NCBI RefSeq assembly: GCF_010093535.1
Contig: NW_022985189.1
Coordinates: forward strand, 589,382 to 652,689
Reading direction: 5' to 3'
Length of the DNA: 63,308 nucleotides
Source: Lindgomyces ingoldianus
Taxonomy: Eukaryota; Ascomycota; Dothideomycetes; Pleosporales; Lindgomycetaceae
Within the stretch, counting starts at the first letter, position 1. The number at the start of each line of letters is the position of its first letter. Position numbers and translations under genes: made by a program. Below the pieces are notes generated by a model that had not been told where the DNA came from, ran no database searches, and saw only the letters and a list, made by a program, of their open reading frames with translations. Below, one piece after another: positions 35,101 through 48,355 of this stretch.

Positions 35101-38100
35101 TATAAATAATATATTAATTAACTACTTAGACAACTTCTGCATTACTTATTTAAATAATATTCTTATCTACTTTAAAAATAAAGCAACTTATATTTTTTAT
35201 GTTAAAAAGGTTTTAGAAAGGCTATAGTAAGCAGAATTATAAGTAAAAATTAAAAAAAGTAAATTTTATGTTACTTAAATAAAGTATCTTAGCTATATAC
35301 TTTTAAACAAAGGACTAAAAGTTAACTTATAGAAAGTAGAGGTACTACGCAACTAGCAAGCGCCTACTACTATAACAGGTGTAAAATCCTTTCTAGGCTT
35401 TACTAAATTTTATTAGTAATTTGTTTTAAAATTTTTTTATATAGTAAAACTAATTATTGCGCTTTAAAGTCCTACTACCTCTTTTATATAGACTTTAGAG
35501 TGTAATACAGCTTTTAAAAAGCTAAAGTCTAAGCTACTAAAAATACTTACACTTTACTATTTTAACTTTATGTTGTAAACTAAAATTAAAACTAACACTT
35601 TTAATAGAGTAGTAGCAGAAGTCCTATCTTAGGAAAATGCTAATAGAAATTAGTGCCCTATTTTATTCTATAGTAAGGTCTTATCTAGTTTAGAGCTAAA
35701 CTAGAAAATACATAATAAGAAGCTATTTGCAATTATTACTGTGTTTAAATAATAAAAGGCTAAGCTTACATTAGCAATAACAAGCACCCTAGTATATACT
35801 AATTATTAGTTATTAGAGTACTTTATAATAATAAAGGTGCTAAATGCTTATTAAGTCTATTAAGCTAAAAAGTTAGCTTAGTATTACTTTTAAATTAAGT
35901 ACACCTCTAGTAAGAATAATGCTAGGGCAGACATTCTTAGCTATTATAAATAAGATGTAGAAAATTTAAAAGCAGCCTAAACTAATAACTAGTTAAGGGT
36001 CTTTCTTAGACTACACTAACTTTACCTTTAAATTAATAAGAAATTAGCCTAGTACTATATTACTTAAACAACAACTTAAGTAACTTTACTAAATGTTATA
36101 AAAGAACTAGACTAGGTTATATTTTTATATTTTTTAAAATTAATTAATGTATTACTTTAGAAAAATTAAGCTTTTTTTATATAAAAGTAAAAACTTTTAC
36201 TTTACTATTATTAAATAGAAAATAGACTATTTCTTTATACTAACTATTTATGTGTTCTAGTAAACTTACTGCTGTGCACCTAACTTATTTAAGAAGTTTA
36301 TAATTAAGTATCTTTAGCACACCCTAGTGCTACTAAGACCTATTAGTTACTATCTTAAAAGTACTACTAGAATAGTATAGAGGCTACTTATAAATAATAT
36401 GTATAAAATTACTTTCTTTGTTATAAAGCTTATCTAAAACAGACTTAAACCTTAAGGTTTATTTACTCTTTTTTAATCCCTAACTAACTAATGCAGCACT
36501 TGTGTATTAACTTTAAGAATTTTTTTAAAAATAAGTCTAGTTATAACTAGATTATAGTTATAATTAATTATATATTTAAATAAGCTATTTTTATTCCCTA
36601 CTATAAAATAATTAACACTTAAAAAATAGCTGCCTTATTTATTTAATAAGTGTACTATTTTAGCTACACACCTAAAACTATTATCTTTAACTAGGGACCC
36701 TAGTTTATATCTAGTTTCTAGTCTAAATTTTGTTAAATTTTAGGTGTAAAAGTTAAGCTTTTTACTACTTATTATAAGAAAATAGATAGCTAAATAGAGA
36801 TTATAAATAAGTATATTAATTAAAGACTAAGGCCTTTTATATTTTTTTACTAAAATAACTAGAGTTCCTTACTACTTCTAATTAATTAGGCTTAGATAAC
36901 CTTACTCTATATAATAATTAAAATGTCTTTATATTAAGTTTTATATAGCTTTAAACTATGTTAAAGCTAGAACTAAAAACATTCTACAGAACCTATTACA
37001 GCTATAGACAAGCTAAATTATAAGAATGCTCTAGTATTAGCAACCTGCATACATGCAGCCTAAGAGTTAGCTAAGACTTATATAGAAAAGGCCTAGAATT
37101 AGATGCAAACTATAGTTAACTGCTACTACTAGCTAGTTAACTAAAAGGTTAGCAACATAGTCTACCTAGATACTAAGAACCTAGCTGTTTAAAGACCTAG
37201 CTAAAAACTATCTAAATAATAAAAAGGCCCTTTTAAAGTACTTAAATAAGTTAAAAACTTATACTACTTAAAGCTACCTTTAGAGTTAAAAATACATAAT
37301 GTCTTTGCACTAAACATACTTTATAAAGACCTCTAGGATCTACTCCTAGAATAAAAACCTCTAAAACCCCCTAAAATTACTATTAATAAAGTAGAGAAGT
37401 AAAAAGTAGAGGAAATACTTACTAGTAAGCTCTACTAAAAAACACTTAAGTACTAAGTAAAATAAGTAAAACACAACTCTAATCTAGTCTAGTATAAGGC
37501 TTTAAATTTTATAAGTTTTCTTTATAAACTAAAGGCTTTTTATAATAAGCATTTAAATTAGCTAGGACTTTTAAAGGCTTTATATAAGTAAATTAAGGCT
37601 TTTAAAGCTAGTATAAAAGGCATAGATTACTTAGTAGACAATAAGGTATAAAAGTAAAAAGTAAATTTATAGTTATACATAATAGTATTACAACTTTATA
37701 GACATTACGCTAGGGAGGTTTAACAGCAAGCTATTAGACACCTCTAAACTCTTCTTTTCCTTCTCCTCTACTTTTTTTTCTCTTTTTCCTCCTCTTCTCT
37801 CTCCCCTTTAGACTCCTTTTAAACCCCCTTTACTTTATTCTTAACTGCCTAAGAGCGCTGTAATGTCTGCTTAAAAGTTAAACACTAAAGCTTTTAAAGC
37901 TAAAACCTAATAGAGCAGCTTAGTGTTTTAGTAGAACAAAGCTACCTAGACACTAGCTGTAGAAAGACTAGCTTTTTAACTCTTTATAACCTACACTACC
38001 TGCACTAGGCTCTAAGCAGACTTTAAAATAGCCTTAAAAGCCCCCTTTTTATTCTCTTTACTCTCTATGTTTTAGGCTGCTGCCTATAGCTTAAAATAGC

Positions 38101-38749
38101 TTTAAAGGACTAGAAATTTCTTTTTATAATATAAAAAAACCTACGCGCGTGTTAGTAAACTATACCCTAGCTATATTAAACTATATTTATATAAAATTAC
38201 ATTTTTTATTATGTAAAGTGTAATACTTACATTTTTTTAATTTAAAGAACTAAAAAGAAAACTTAACCTAAAGGCTATAAGCTAGGGCGCAGGAAGCCTA
38301 AAAGCAGATAACTTAAAAGGCCTCTAAAGAGGCTCTAGAAGGGGGGCAGAGCAGCATAGTAAATTTCTTTAATACTATAATTAGTTAGTAGACTAAGCTA
38401 TAAGATGTTAAGTGTATAACAATACCTATAAAGTAGAGATTTAGATAATAGCTAAAAAAGAAACTAACAACATTAACTAAACTATATAGGTAAAGTAAGT
38501 AAACACTTATTACTATAAATAATAAATTTAATATATTAATAATAACTACACTACTAGTTACTACTAAATAAAAACATTATAATAAAGGCATTATATTAGT
38601 ATTAGGTTTTTAGTTTATTTCTTAGTAACAGGAAATTTTAGTTAAGATAGTTATACTTATTATATTTTATCTAAATTAGTTTTAAAGTAGTTCTAAATAC
38701 TTTCTAAACACTACAGATAAAGACTATTAGCTTATAAAAGAGGGGGTAG

Positions 38750-39039
38750 TGTAATAATTCTACAAATTGTTCTATCTTAGGTTACTTAGATCCTATCTAA
38801 AGGGTCTCTGTATTAGCCCTAACTATAACTTAACCTAGTCCCCTGCAGTTACCCCTATTCCCTTATGTATTTAGTTGCACCTTGCCCCTGTAGCTAGCTT
38901 AGTAGTTTTCTGATATCCTTTTGTACAAGGCCTATAGGTGTTAATGGCATTCCCAGGTTCAGAGTCCCCACGCACTCCCATATGCCTCTGAGTGGATTCC
39001 CACCGCATTCGGACCTATTGTCTTGCCTGCGCCGTTACA
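38750..39039 (+). repeat. 3' LTR of Gypsy2
   Basis: 290 bases, TGTAATAATTC to GCCGTTACA. The first half is strongly mutated; the last 100 bases are almost free of RIP-type changes. Confidence 0.88.
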
Positions 39040-40191
39040 TTTATAGCCTTCTTTAATATCTTATTAAACTTATCTTAAACTTTAGATTTTATAAAATGCT
39101 TAGTCTCTTTAAGCTAGTTTATAATATCTTAAATAATAGAGAGTAGAAACTAGTTATAGATAGTGTTTTTATTAAAGGTTTAATAGTCTTAGTAGACTTT
39201 AATTTTCCCTTCTTTCTTTTTTATAAATACTACTGCTAATGCTATTAGGCTGTTACTTTTTTTAAATATAGCCTCTTACTAGCATTTTATCTACATAGTT
39301 TTATAGGGCTTTCTTTTAGATTTTTGTTAAAGGTCTTAGTTTGTAAGTTTTTAGCTGTAGGTTAAGTTTTAGATTTATAGTGTAGTTCTATAGCTAGTAT
39401 AGTAGAAGTTCTTTAGAGTCTTTAGAAGTTTTAAACATGTTATAGTAGTTGCTATATTTATTAAAGATAGTAGGCTCTAGTTATTATACTATTTAATATA
39501 TCCTAGCCTATTCTACTTCTTAGTTAATAAGTATTTTCTTTAGTGTAGTTTCTTCTAATTCTTTTTTTATTATTTAAATTACCCTAGCTTTAGGTTTTTA
39601 GCATAGAAATTTTTTTAGTTTCTATTTCTTAAGATACTAGCCTGCCCTCTATTTTACTTTCTTATGTATTAAATAGGTATCTTAATAGCATGCAGACTAG
39701 GTTATAGTTACATGTTGCTTAAAAGTCTAGATAGTTATATTTCTCTAGTTAATTTCTAGATTATATTTATGTAGCTAATTATAGCCTAATATAGCTTAGT
39801 ATTTACCTTTAAGAGGTAGTATACTTACTACTTTTTAGTTATAAGTATCTTTTATTTCTAAGTTAAGTTTAGTTATTTTAAGAGAAATATATTCTTTTTT
39901 AAACTTAATTAAGAACGCGTCTGTAAGAGTAACTCTAAAAAGCTTATTCTTATCTAGTATAGTATGTTACAGTAGTCTACTTATTATAAGTTAATAGTAG
40001 TAAACATGCATTTACTGTTAATTAAGGCTATTTTTTTATGTTCTTTTAACATAAATTTTATTATAAGACTTTAGCTAATTTTTTATTTAACTACTACTAA
40101 TGCTTTTGTATTTTAGTATATAATATTATAGTCTAGAGTCTTGTTTTTTTAATATTTTTTATAACTTTTTTTATGCTTCTATCTAGTCTGT

Positions 40192-40796
40192 TGTTACGAC
40201 CCACGATTGGACCGTAAGCTACCAACCGATCATGCCCCACCATTTGAACGAACAAGGCTGGAATCCCCTTGTCACCCCACCTCGTGAATCACGTGACCTA
40301 ACGGACCAGGAATGGACAGAGTTATTAGACCGGTGGATGGAGGAATGCATCATCTAATAAGCGAAGAACGTTTGCATGCTATGCATGCTATGCGCGCCGC
40401 CAGAGGATAGAGCGCGCACGACGCGCAGAGCGCGCAACTAGAATAACTTTGTGTATATACTTAGGATCCTAACTATTGTTCGGAGGTTGTAATTAAAGTT
40501 TAGTTTATTATTACATAGACTAAGTAGCATTGCTACTTTATAATAAGAAGTAATACTAATTATATATCTTACACTTTATACCTCTAATTTTGTTCTACTA
40601 GGAACTGTTTACCTAAGCATCTTATACTGCTGTTAAAGAGCAAACTATAATTAGCCGCACCTCCTTACCCTAGTAACTAAGCCTCGACGGCCTGTACACC
40701 TGCTTAAGACTAAGTTCTCTACCACCCGCTCCCTAAAACTCATCTCTAGGCCCCGTGTGCTTCGGTTACTATTTCCCTGAAGTAGAGATTGTAACA
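40192..40796 (+). mobile_element. Solo LTR of 605 bases, Gypsy3-related subfamily
   Basis: TGTTACGACCC to GATTGTAACA; target duplication TCTGT at 40187-40191 and 40797-40801. Its middle (AGACTAAGTAGCATTGC..., ATATATCTTACAC) is the reverse complement of Gypsy3 LTR sequence, so it is the same broad family in the opposite orientation. The first 250 bases and the end are scarcely mutated. Confidence 0.85.
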
Positions 40797-41779
40797 TCTG
40801 TCTAGAGCCTATGTTTTTAGTAGCCTTTAATTATGTAATCTTCTACTAAGCATTAGCAGTTCTCTACTTAGTAGTGTTATAAAAGTTAATTATTTACCTA
40901 GTGTGCCTTTTACTAGAAGTAGTAGAAGACACAGTCTCTACATTTTCTGCATTCTGTCTATAAGAGGTTTTTGTAGTCTAGACTAGAGCTGCAATAGAGA
41001 CAGCTTAGCATTTTATATTCTATAGGCTCTTCTTTTAGGATGATGTCCTTTACTTTACTAGTTTCTGTTTGTTTTAGCTACTACCTAGCCTAGTGCTTAG
41101 TAAGCTAATGTTTTACATAGTACCTATTTAAGCATAAGTACTATAGAAACAGGTAATCCTTTAGGTTTATATAGACTAGTACTAGTTGTACCTGTGTCTA
41201 CCTTAGGTATTTCTTTATTCTTATAATCTTAAAGCAAGTGTTTTTTATAACAGTAGTAGGTTTTACTATGCTGCTTACTTTTACATAGAATGTAATACTA
41301 ATTAAGCTGTCTTATTTTTAACTCCTTTCTAGTTACTACTAGTGCTAGAGGAGGAGTCTTAGACCTTTCCTAGCAGGGGTTAGGTGTCTATAATAGTGTG
41401 GGTAGCTACTTAAAGCCTTTCTCTTTTTAAAAAATATTTTAAAAGAAGTTTTATTAATTCTTTTTATTTAAGATGCTATAATATACTCTAGTAATATTTA
41501 ACATTACTTTATACATCTTTATATTATTATTAATAGGTTCTTTTTAATATAGTATTTTATAATACCAGTGTTTATAATTTACTCTGCACCTCTAGCACTA
41601 ACTTTGTTAAAATTATTAAGTAAGCTTTTCTACTAGTGTTCCTAACATAGGTTATTTTAAAAAGAACTTTTCTTCCTTTATTTACACATTTTATATGTAA
41701 TTTATAACTTATGTTAAACAGCATAGTCTTTTATAAACTATAGCTTCTTTTAGTGCTAAGTTAATATTATAGCTATTTT

Positions 41780-41937
41780 TGTCCGTACGCAGCAGCAGCG
41801 TCACAGTCTGGATACGAGCGATCGCGCACGAGCAGGACCACGTATCTCTGTCACATNNNNNNNNNNNNNNNNNNNNNNNNNNNNNNCTACTTAAGTGCTT
41901 ATACTATAAGCAGCTAGCTATTAGAGCCTATTTAACA
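41780..41937 (+). repeat. 5' LTR of Copia2, incomplete because of the gap
   Basis: Starts TGTCCGTACGC, ends TTTAACA. Compared with the 280-base 3' LTR, bases matching 48153-48304 (152 bases) are replaced by 30 N. Confidence 0.85.
41857..41886. other. Assembly gap (30 N)
   Basis: Run of N inside the 5' LTR. The real gap should be about 152 bases if this LTR equals its partner. Confidence 0.98.
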
Positions 41938-42104
41938 CTAATTAGTAGTTAATCTAATTAACTGTAAATTAGCAAAAGTAACAATAAAGTACTTACGCCT
42001 TATAAGGTACTTTGTTTTGTTACCTATCCCTTAAGAAAAGTAATAGCAGAGTACTTACACCTTATAAGGTACTTTATTTAGTTACCTATCCCTTAGAATA
42101 GCAG

Positions 42105-42452
42105 ATTAATCCTTTACATTATACAGCAAGCTCTGCTACTATATAAAGTAAAAAGGAGATAGTGTAAGACGCACACTAAAGCTACTAAAGCTGCACAACC
42201 TAGCAGCTAGACAATAGCACATTAATCCTTTGCATTGTACAGCAAGCTCTGCTACTGTACAAAGTAAAGAGGAGATAGTGCAAGACGCACACTAAAGCTA
42301 CTAAAGCTGCACAACCTAGCAGCTAGACAATAGCACATTAATCCTTTATATTGCACAGCAAGCTCTGCTACTATACAAAGTAAAGAGGAGATAGTGTAAG
42401 GCGTACACTAAAGCTATTAAAGCTGCACAACCTAGCAGCTAGATAACAGCAG
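42105..42452 (+). repeat. Tandem repeat, 3 x 116 bases, in the Copia2 leader
   Basis: Units begin ATTAATCCTTT at 42105, 42221 and 42337 and end with the CAGCTAGACAATAGCAC type sequence. They differ mostly by transitions. Just upstream, two copies of a 62-base unit start with GTACTTAC at 41989 and 42051. Confidence 0.9.
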
Positions 42453-45400
42453 TACCTGCGCAATCTACTAGAAAAGCAATTAACTATACTATTATAATAA
42501 AATTTTATTAGCAACTAACAACTCTGCGTAATAACAAGAAAAATAAGAAACAATTCCTATTATATAAACAACTTATAAAGGACATAGAGATATTAGAGGC
42601 AACACTATAGAACAAGACTAGCCTAGAGTACTAAAATAATAAGATTAACATGTTAAAGGCTTTAATAAGCTTACAGACTTAATTATATATAAGTTACATA
42701 ATTACTAATTTACGCATAATAACTTAGAAGAGCGCTACTTTTTTAAGTGTGTATATAAAGGATTTTAAAAGATAGACACTATAAAACTTCTTAGCACTTA
42801 GCTACGCGTTTAAAAGGGAGCTTATATAAGTGCTAAAGGACAAGAGAATTACACCACAGCTAGGCACTAAAGGTACCTAAGCCTAGAAGCTATATAATAT
42901 AGCATAAAAGAAGGCAATTGCACTAGAAAGGCTTTGTACACAACTTCTATTACTATATAAGGCTCTGCACAGAAGCAGACTAAACATAATGCTGCTATTA
43001 ACACTAAACATACTAGTATTACCTGCTTCTACACCTTAGCTAGCACTACACTAATTACTGTATAAACAATACATGCCACTCTACCCAACGCCTGCTCCAC
43101 ACCCTTAATCGTACACACCACCGCCTGCAGTAGTGTATGCACCACTGATACCACCTGCACAATCTATACCACATTACAGCCTGTACAAACTTCTACTCTA
43201 GAGGGAAACTGCTAAAGAAAAACTCCTAGCAGATAAGATTATATAATTTTAAAAGGCATAAAAAAAAAATAATAACTACATAAGTTAACTATACAACATT
43301 TTTATAAATAAAATAAGAATTTTTATTAATTTATATTAATAGCTAGATATTTAGAAAACTTAGTACACAGACATCTTTCTAGATATCCTAAAAGGTTAGG
43401 TGAATATGTACTATATGCATAACATAGGCCCTAGACATAACTAGAAGCATTTGTACAACACTTTAAGTAGTTACTTTAACACTAATGTAAACTATAGCTA
43501 GTACTAGACAGACTAGACAATAATAACCTTTATATAATGCTAATAAAAAAACCTTAATAAGAGTTTACATAAAGCTTTTAAAATAATAATTAATAAGCTT
43601 ACGCTTATATAAAGGGCACTAAAAACAGAATTTTAAGGGGATGTTCTACTGCACACTGCTGTTATATAAGCCTGTTAAGGACAACTAGAACTAGAACATG
43701 CTATGTTTACTATTAAGCCCTTATGCAAAGCCTTATTTAGTAACTTACAGGCATTACTCTAAGTTACTATAGACTAAAAGGTAAACTAATACCTCTAGAA
43801 ACTGCCTAATGCATACTACACAGACTACTAATATAACTCTGCATAATAAGAGTCTGCACAACAAGAAGAAAGCTTCCCTCTGCGCAGAAAAGAATAATAT
43901 AGAAGACCTTTATCTAGGTTTAGGCTACAATTTAGAGATAACTGCACACAGATAAAGAAGTGCTTTGTCTGCTATAAAAAAAAATGTTAGTTATTAAACT
44001 ACCCTTATAATAACTATATATAAGCAAAGAACTAGTATGTTGCCTTATATAAAGATTTCTATAATAAGACTTTATTATATAAAGCTATTACTTTGTACAT
44101 CTAAGACTTTAAAAGTTACTCTAAGAAAGAGAATAATTTGCATAATGCAAAGAAAATAAAATAGAAGGGTAAGAATGCTAAGAAAGCTGTTAACTACTTT
44201 ACCTCTGCTACCTATTTATACTATGCAACAGGAGAGGACATCTACAGCATTAAACCTAAGAAATATGCTAAGTAGTTTATCCTTAATAACTAATACTGTA
44301 TAGTATACTAAGGTAAACTATAGGACACAGGCGCAGCAAAGATCTCTACTATTAGTAAGTCCTAACTTAAGGCGTACATATAAAAGAACCTATATATAGA
44401 AATTAATTAGACACCTAGCTAAACAGATATTAGCTTTAAAGGCTAGACACTAAAGAGATTAATTAGTACTATATAAATCTAGAACTTAATTAGTCTAGTT
44501 ACATACTACATCTTAGAGACTCTAACACTATTCTTACTATTACTAGCAGATGCTAACTAACTTAAGGCATACTTTAATAACATTTTAAATGTTATTATAC
44601 ATAAAGACAAAACTACTGTACTTATTATATAAAAATAGAGACACTTTTTTTTTAATGTTAGTAAGGAAGAATCTATGTCTTTCTTTACTAAATTAGAACT
44701 CTACTGCCTCTACTGCTAATTTAGACACCCTTGCATAAAGAAACTCTAGAAGATGCTAACTAGCGCTAGCCACAACATTAATGCTGCAGTGCTAGAAGAG
44801 ATTAAGAAGTTCTGCTACCTTTACTAATTATATAACTAGGCCTTATAAAAATTTAAGTTTATAATTAAGAATAACACCTACTTTAACTATAAAGTTGTTA
44901 TTAATATTGTATAAATTAATAATAAAGATGTCTTACATGTTATTAATGCAGACACATTATTTTAGGCTGCTACATTCCTAAAATCTATGTCTGCACAAGA
45001 TACCTAGGATGCACTGTGCAAATGCTAAATTAACACCTATTAAGGACCCCTAGACTATATTATGCATAACTTTAGTATAAACTTTGCTTTAGAGGATTTT
45101 TAAGCTTATATAAAGATTATAGGAGCTACATGCAGGCAGATGCCTGTAGAAGCACATTAGGTAGTTAGAAAGGTTAAGCGCGCGCACGCACCTCTCTAAT
45201 AAGTGTTTAACATCCTAAAGACTAAGCTAGGTGACTGTACAGATAATAAGGCTATTCTACAGATAGCAGTTAAGGCTCTAAACAACATAGCTAGCCTACA
45301 CAGTCTAGTACCCACGCTGCTAGTTTTTAGGGCATACCTAAGAATTAACCTAGACTCCTTACTATTGCTAGACATTATTACATAAGCAAGCGCTATATAA

Positions 45401-48075
45401 AAGGTAATAAAGATACTTTAAAAAGACTATGCAAAAGTAAATATTAATTATATAATTAACACTTATAATAGCTTTATAACACATAAAGTTCTTAACTTCC
45501 CCCTTAGCTTAGAGATTATAGCATAAAGAGAGAAAGAAGGCTAGACTAGCCTATACAAAATTAAGAGTATTAAAAGAAAAGATGTTATTATTAAAAAAAA
45601 AAATAGCCTACTAAAGCTCTAATGTACGCAGGTTAAACTATACTATAAAGAAAAAAAGGAAGATAACCTACCTGCAACAGATAACCTAGATAAACTAACC
45701 CCTATATAAAGGGATCCCCTAAAGAAGAGGAAGAAAGGACAGCCCTATAAAAATGTTACAGAGGCAGAACTAGAGCCTACTACAGACTAAGCCCCTTAGG
45801 ATAGCAATGCTGCACTAGTGCAAAAGAAAGATATAGATACTAGAAAAAGTAAAAGGTAAAGAAAACCTGCACAAAGTCTAGACTAGGTATTTCTAACCTA
45901 AAAGAAGAAGAATAATTAAGCCTTATCTATTAAGCTCTATATAGATAGTGTGATTACTATACCTAGAGAACTATTTAAGAAATTAGACTACATAGAGATA
46001 GACACTCTAATTACTAACAGCACTTTTAAGGTTATAGCGTACAACCTAATAAAGCATAAAGGTTAGATTTTTAACCTCTGCTTTATATAAAAAGTAAAAG
46101 GCAAAACAACCTAACTATATAAGAAATCCTGCCTAGTGTTTGCTAGCTACTTAAACAAAGAGAAGGGAGAAATTCTTACCTAGTTACTAACTATCTAGAG
46201 GATAAGCTAGAGACTACTCCTAGCTATAGAAGTAAGCCTAAGAGCTACATACAGAATGCATTTTAAACTGCATAATATTACATAAGCATACATCTAATTA
46301 ATAGATAAGCTTATGCGCACACTATACACAAAGCTACTAAAGAAGATGCGCTAGAGCTTTCTACTAAATACAATACTCTAGGTTGTATAACCCTTGTATA
46401 AAGCTGCTAAATTAGAACTATATTAGTTTAAGACATACTATAACTACTATAAAAAAAAGCTGCGCATGCACATCTCTTTATACAACCCCTGCCTTTTAAT
46501 TACTAATAAAGGAGAGCACACTTTTAGTATTACTAGCTTATAGATAAATAACACTTTAAGCATTATAACAAAAGATTTTGCGCAAAGAGAAGAGAAAAAA
46601 CTATAGAAAGCAAAGTTCTACATAAAGAGTAAGACTATTCTAGTAAAGAAGCAGCCTATTAAGTTTAATAGCAGAAAGATTAAACTTACGCATAATATAG
46701 TAGTTTTTACTTAGAAAAGATAAGTAAGCTACCTTTATATAATTAACTTAGAGGACAAGGATGCCGCACAATAATATGTTAAGTAATGTGCAAGAGAGGT
46801 ATACATTGCATCTATATGTTAACTAGAGGCAGCATTTAACCTCTTTATTACTACATAAACTACAGACCCTTTGCATAACAACATTAACACACTTAACGCA
46901 TAAATCTAATAGTAGATAGACAACAGTAAGCGCAGTCTTACCTTCCTACTATTACAGCTTAATTATGCAAAGCTGTTTATCTTTACAGATAGATTATTTG
47001 CTAATAACAAGAACCTTAGCTTACAGCTAGGATTCTTAATTATATTAGGTAATAAGGACTGTACAAAGTAAAGCAACTGCTTTAAAATACTAGGTAATAT
47101 TATACACTAGAATTCTACTAAGTATAAAAGAGTAACTAAGAGTGTCCTTACTAGCAAACTGTACAGAATAGTTAGAGGGTTTAACAATGCAATTACCCTT
47201 AGTACAACTCTACAGTAAATTATATAAACGCTTAAACTGCCACTAATTCTAGTAGTAATCTGCACAGATTTAAGGTCTCTGTACAATTGCCTTGTTAAGC
47301 TAGGCACTACTAGCAAAAAGCAACTTATAATTAACATTATGTTACTCTGCAAATTGTACAAGAAGAGGGAAATTGCTAAGATTAGGTAGATTAATAGTAA
47401 AGACAACCTAGCAGATGCATGTATAAAGAAAACACTAAACTAGGCTCTTTAATTATTAGTCCTAACTAACCGCCTCTCTGTCTAGATAGAAGCATCTGTG
47501 GACCGGCTAGATCCTGTGCGCAAAGATGCCTCAGACTAACTAGACTAACAACGCCTTTGTACAAGGCCTATTTCCCTTTGTTTTTTGTTTGTTTTTGTTT
47601 TTTTTTGTATTATACACACTTATCTTTCTTATTATAAGGATCTGTCACTGTCAGCACTGTACAAAAAGAGAAAAGAGCCAGGGAATAGTACAGTAGGGCT
47701 TAGAGAGTGAAGGATAAAGAAGAGAAGGTAAAGGAGGAGGGGAGACCTTATTATATACACCTCCCTACGCACCTGCCTACGCAAAGATCCCACACCATTC
47801 TAGCACAAAACCCTGCACAAAATAGTTTGTACACTGCTAAATTACTTACAAGGCAAGCGCACAAAGGCTAGATAATAATAGCCTAAAACGCTCTACACTA
47901 TTTATAGAGCTATCTACATAGTGCAACTAGCCTATCTTAACGTACAGCATTACTAAGGCAAGTCCTAACAAATAGGGTGAAGTAAAGGCAGAATGTAATT
48001 AGATAAACCTACACAAATAAAAGGGAGGTAACGCGTACAGAAGGCAACTCTTTAGACAAAAAGAAAAGTTGCCAG

Positions 48076-48355
48076 TGTCTGTACGCAGCAGCAGCGTCAC
48101 AGTCTGGATACAAGCGATCGCGCACGAGCAGGACCACGTATCTCTGTCACATGATGCTTGTGCGCGAACCTCTGTGCGCGAACATCTAGATATCCCCCTT
48201 TTCCTCTGTACAGAGGAAAGACAAGAGCAATAGAACTAGAAACATGTTGCCCTTACCTTACCTACCTTGTACGCTGTGCACACTGTACACCACTCTTACT
48301 CTTGCTACTTAAGTGCTTATACTATAAGCAGCTAGCTGTCGGAGCCTATTTAACA
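48076..48355 (+). repeat. 3' LTR of Copia2
   Basis: 280 bases, TGTCTGTACGC to TTTAACA, CpG-rich and little mutated (GCGATCGCGCACGAGC). Confidence 0.9.

Larger units (their letters stand above)
31852..39039 (+). mobile_element. Gypsy2: full-length chromodomain Ty3/Gypsy element, RIP-inactivated
   Basis: LTRs 31852-32142 and 38750-39039; target duplication TTTAT at 31847-31851 and 39040-39044; polypurine tract AAAAGAGGGGG just before the 3' LTR. Plus-strand domains: gag about 33030-33400; reverse transcriptase about 34660-35480 (YVNYYKLNAITYKN, FTKFNICAAFNKIRI, ITYLNNILIYF); RNase H to about 35950; integrase about 36240-36950 (FNQGPQFISSFQSKF); C-terminal region about 37230-37600 with a chromodomain (VEEILTSKLYQKTLKYQVK, reading TAG/TAA through). 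Inserted in the reverse transcriptase of Gypsy3. This is the source family for at least five solo LTRs in the window. Confidence 0.9.
41780..48355 (+). mobile_element. Copia2: full-length Ty1/Copia element with a sequencing gap in its 5' LTR
   Basis: LTRs 41780-41937 (gap inside) and 48076-48355; target duplication ATTTT at 41775-41779 and 48356-48360. Plus strand: leader with tandem repeats (41989-42452), gag about 42480-43800, zinc-knuckle region about 43940-44040, protease about 44220-44400 (DTGAAKISTIS near 44325), integrase about 44690-45300, reverse transcriptase from about 46180 (LHNITQAYIQLIDKL), RNase H to about 47430 (INSKDNLADACIKK). The stretch 45203-45385 is still open (VPTLLVFRAYLRINLD). 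Other frames carry RIP stops. Related to Copia1, but the LTRs differ in length (280 against 253). Confidence 0.9.

Noticed and set aside
42105..42452. Repeats considered as a CRISPR array
   Set aside because: Units are directly adjacent 116-base tandem copies without spacers, in a eukaryotic retrotransposon leader.
47107..47406. 99-aa minus-strand hydrophobic frame
   Set aside because: Antisense of the Copia2 RNase H region; hydrophobicity comes from reverse reading of AT-rich sequence.
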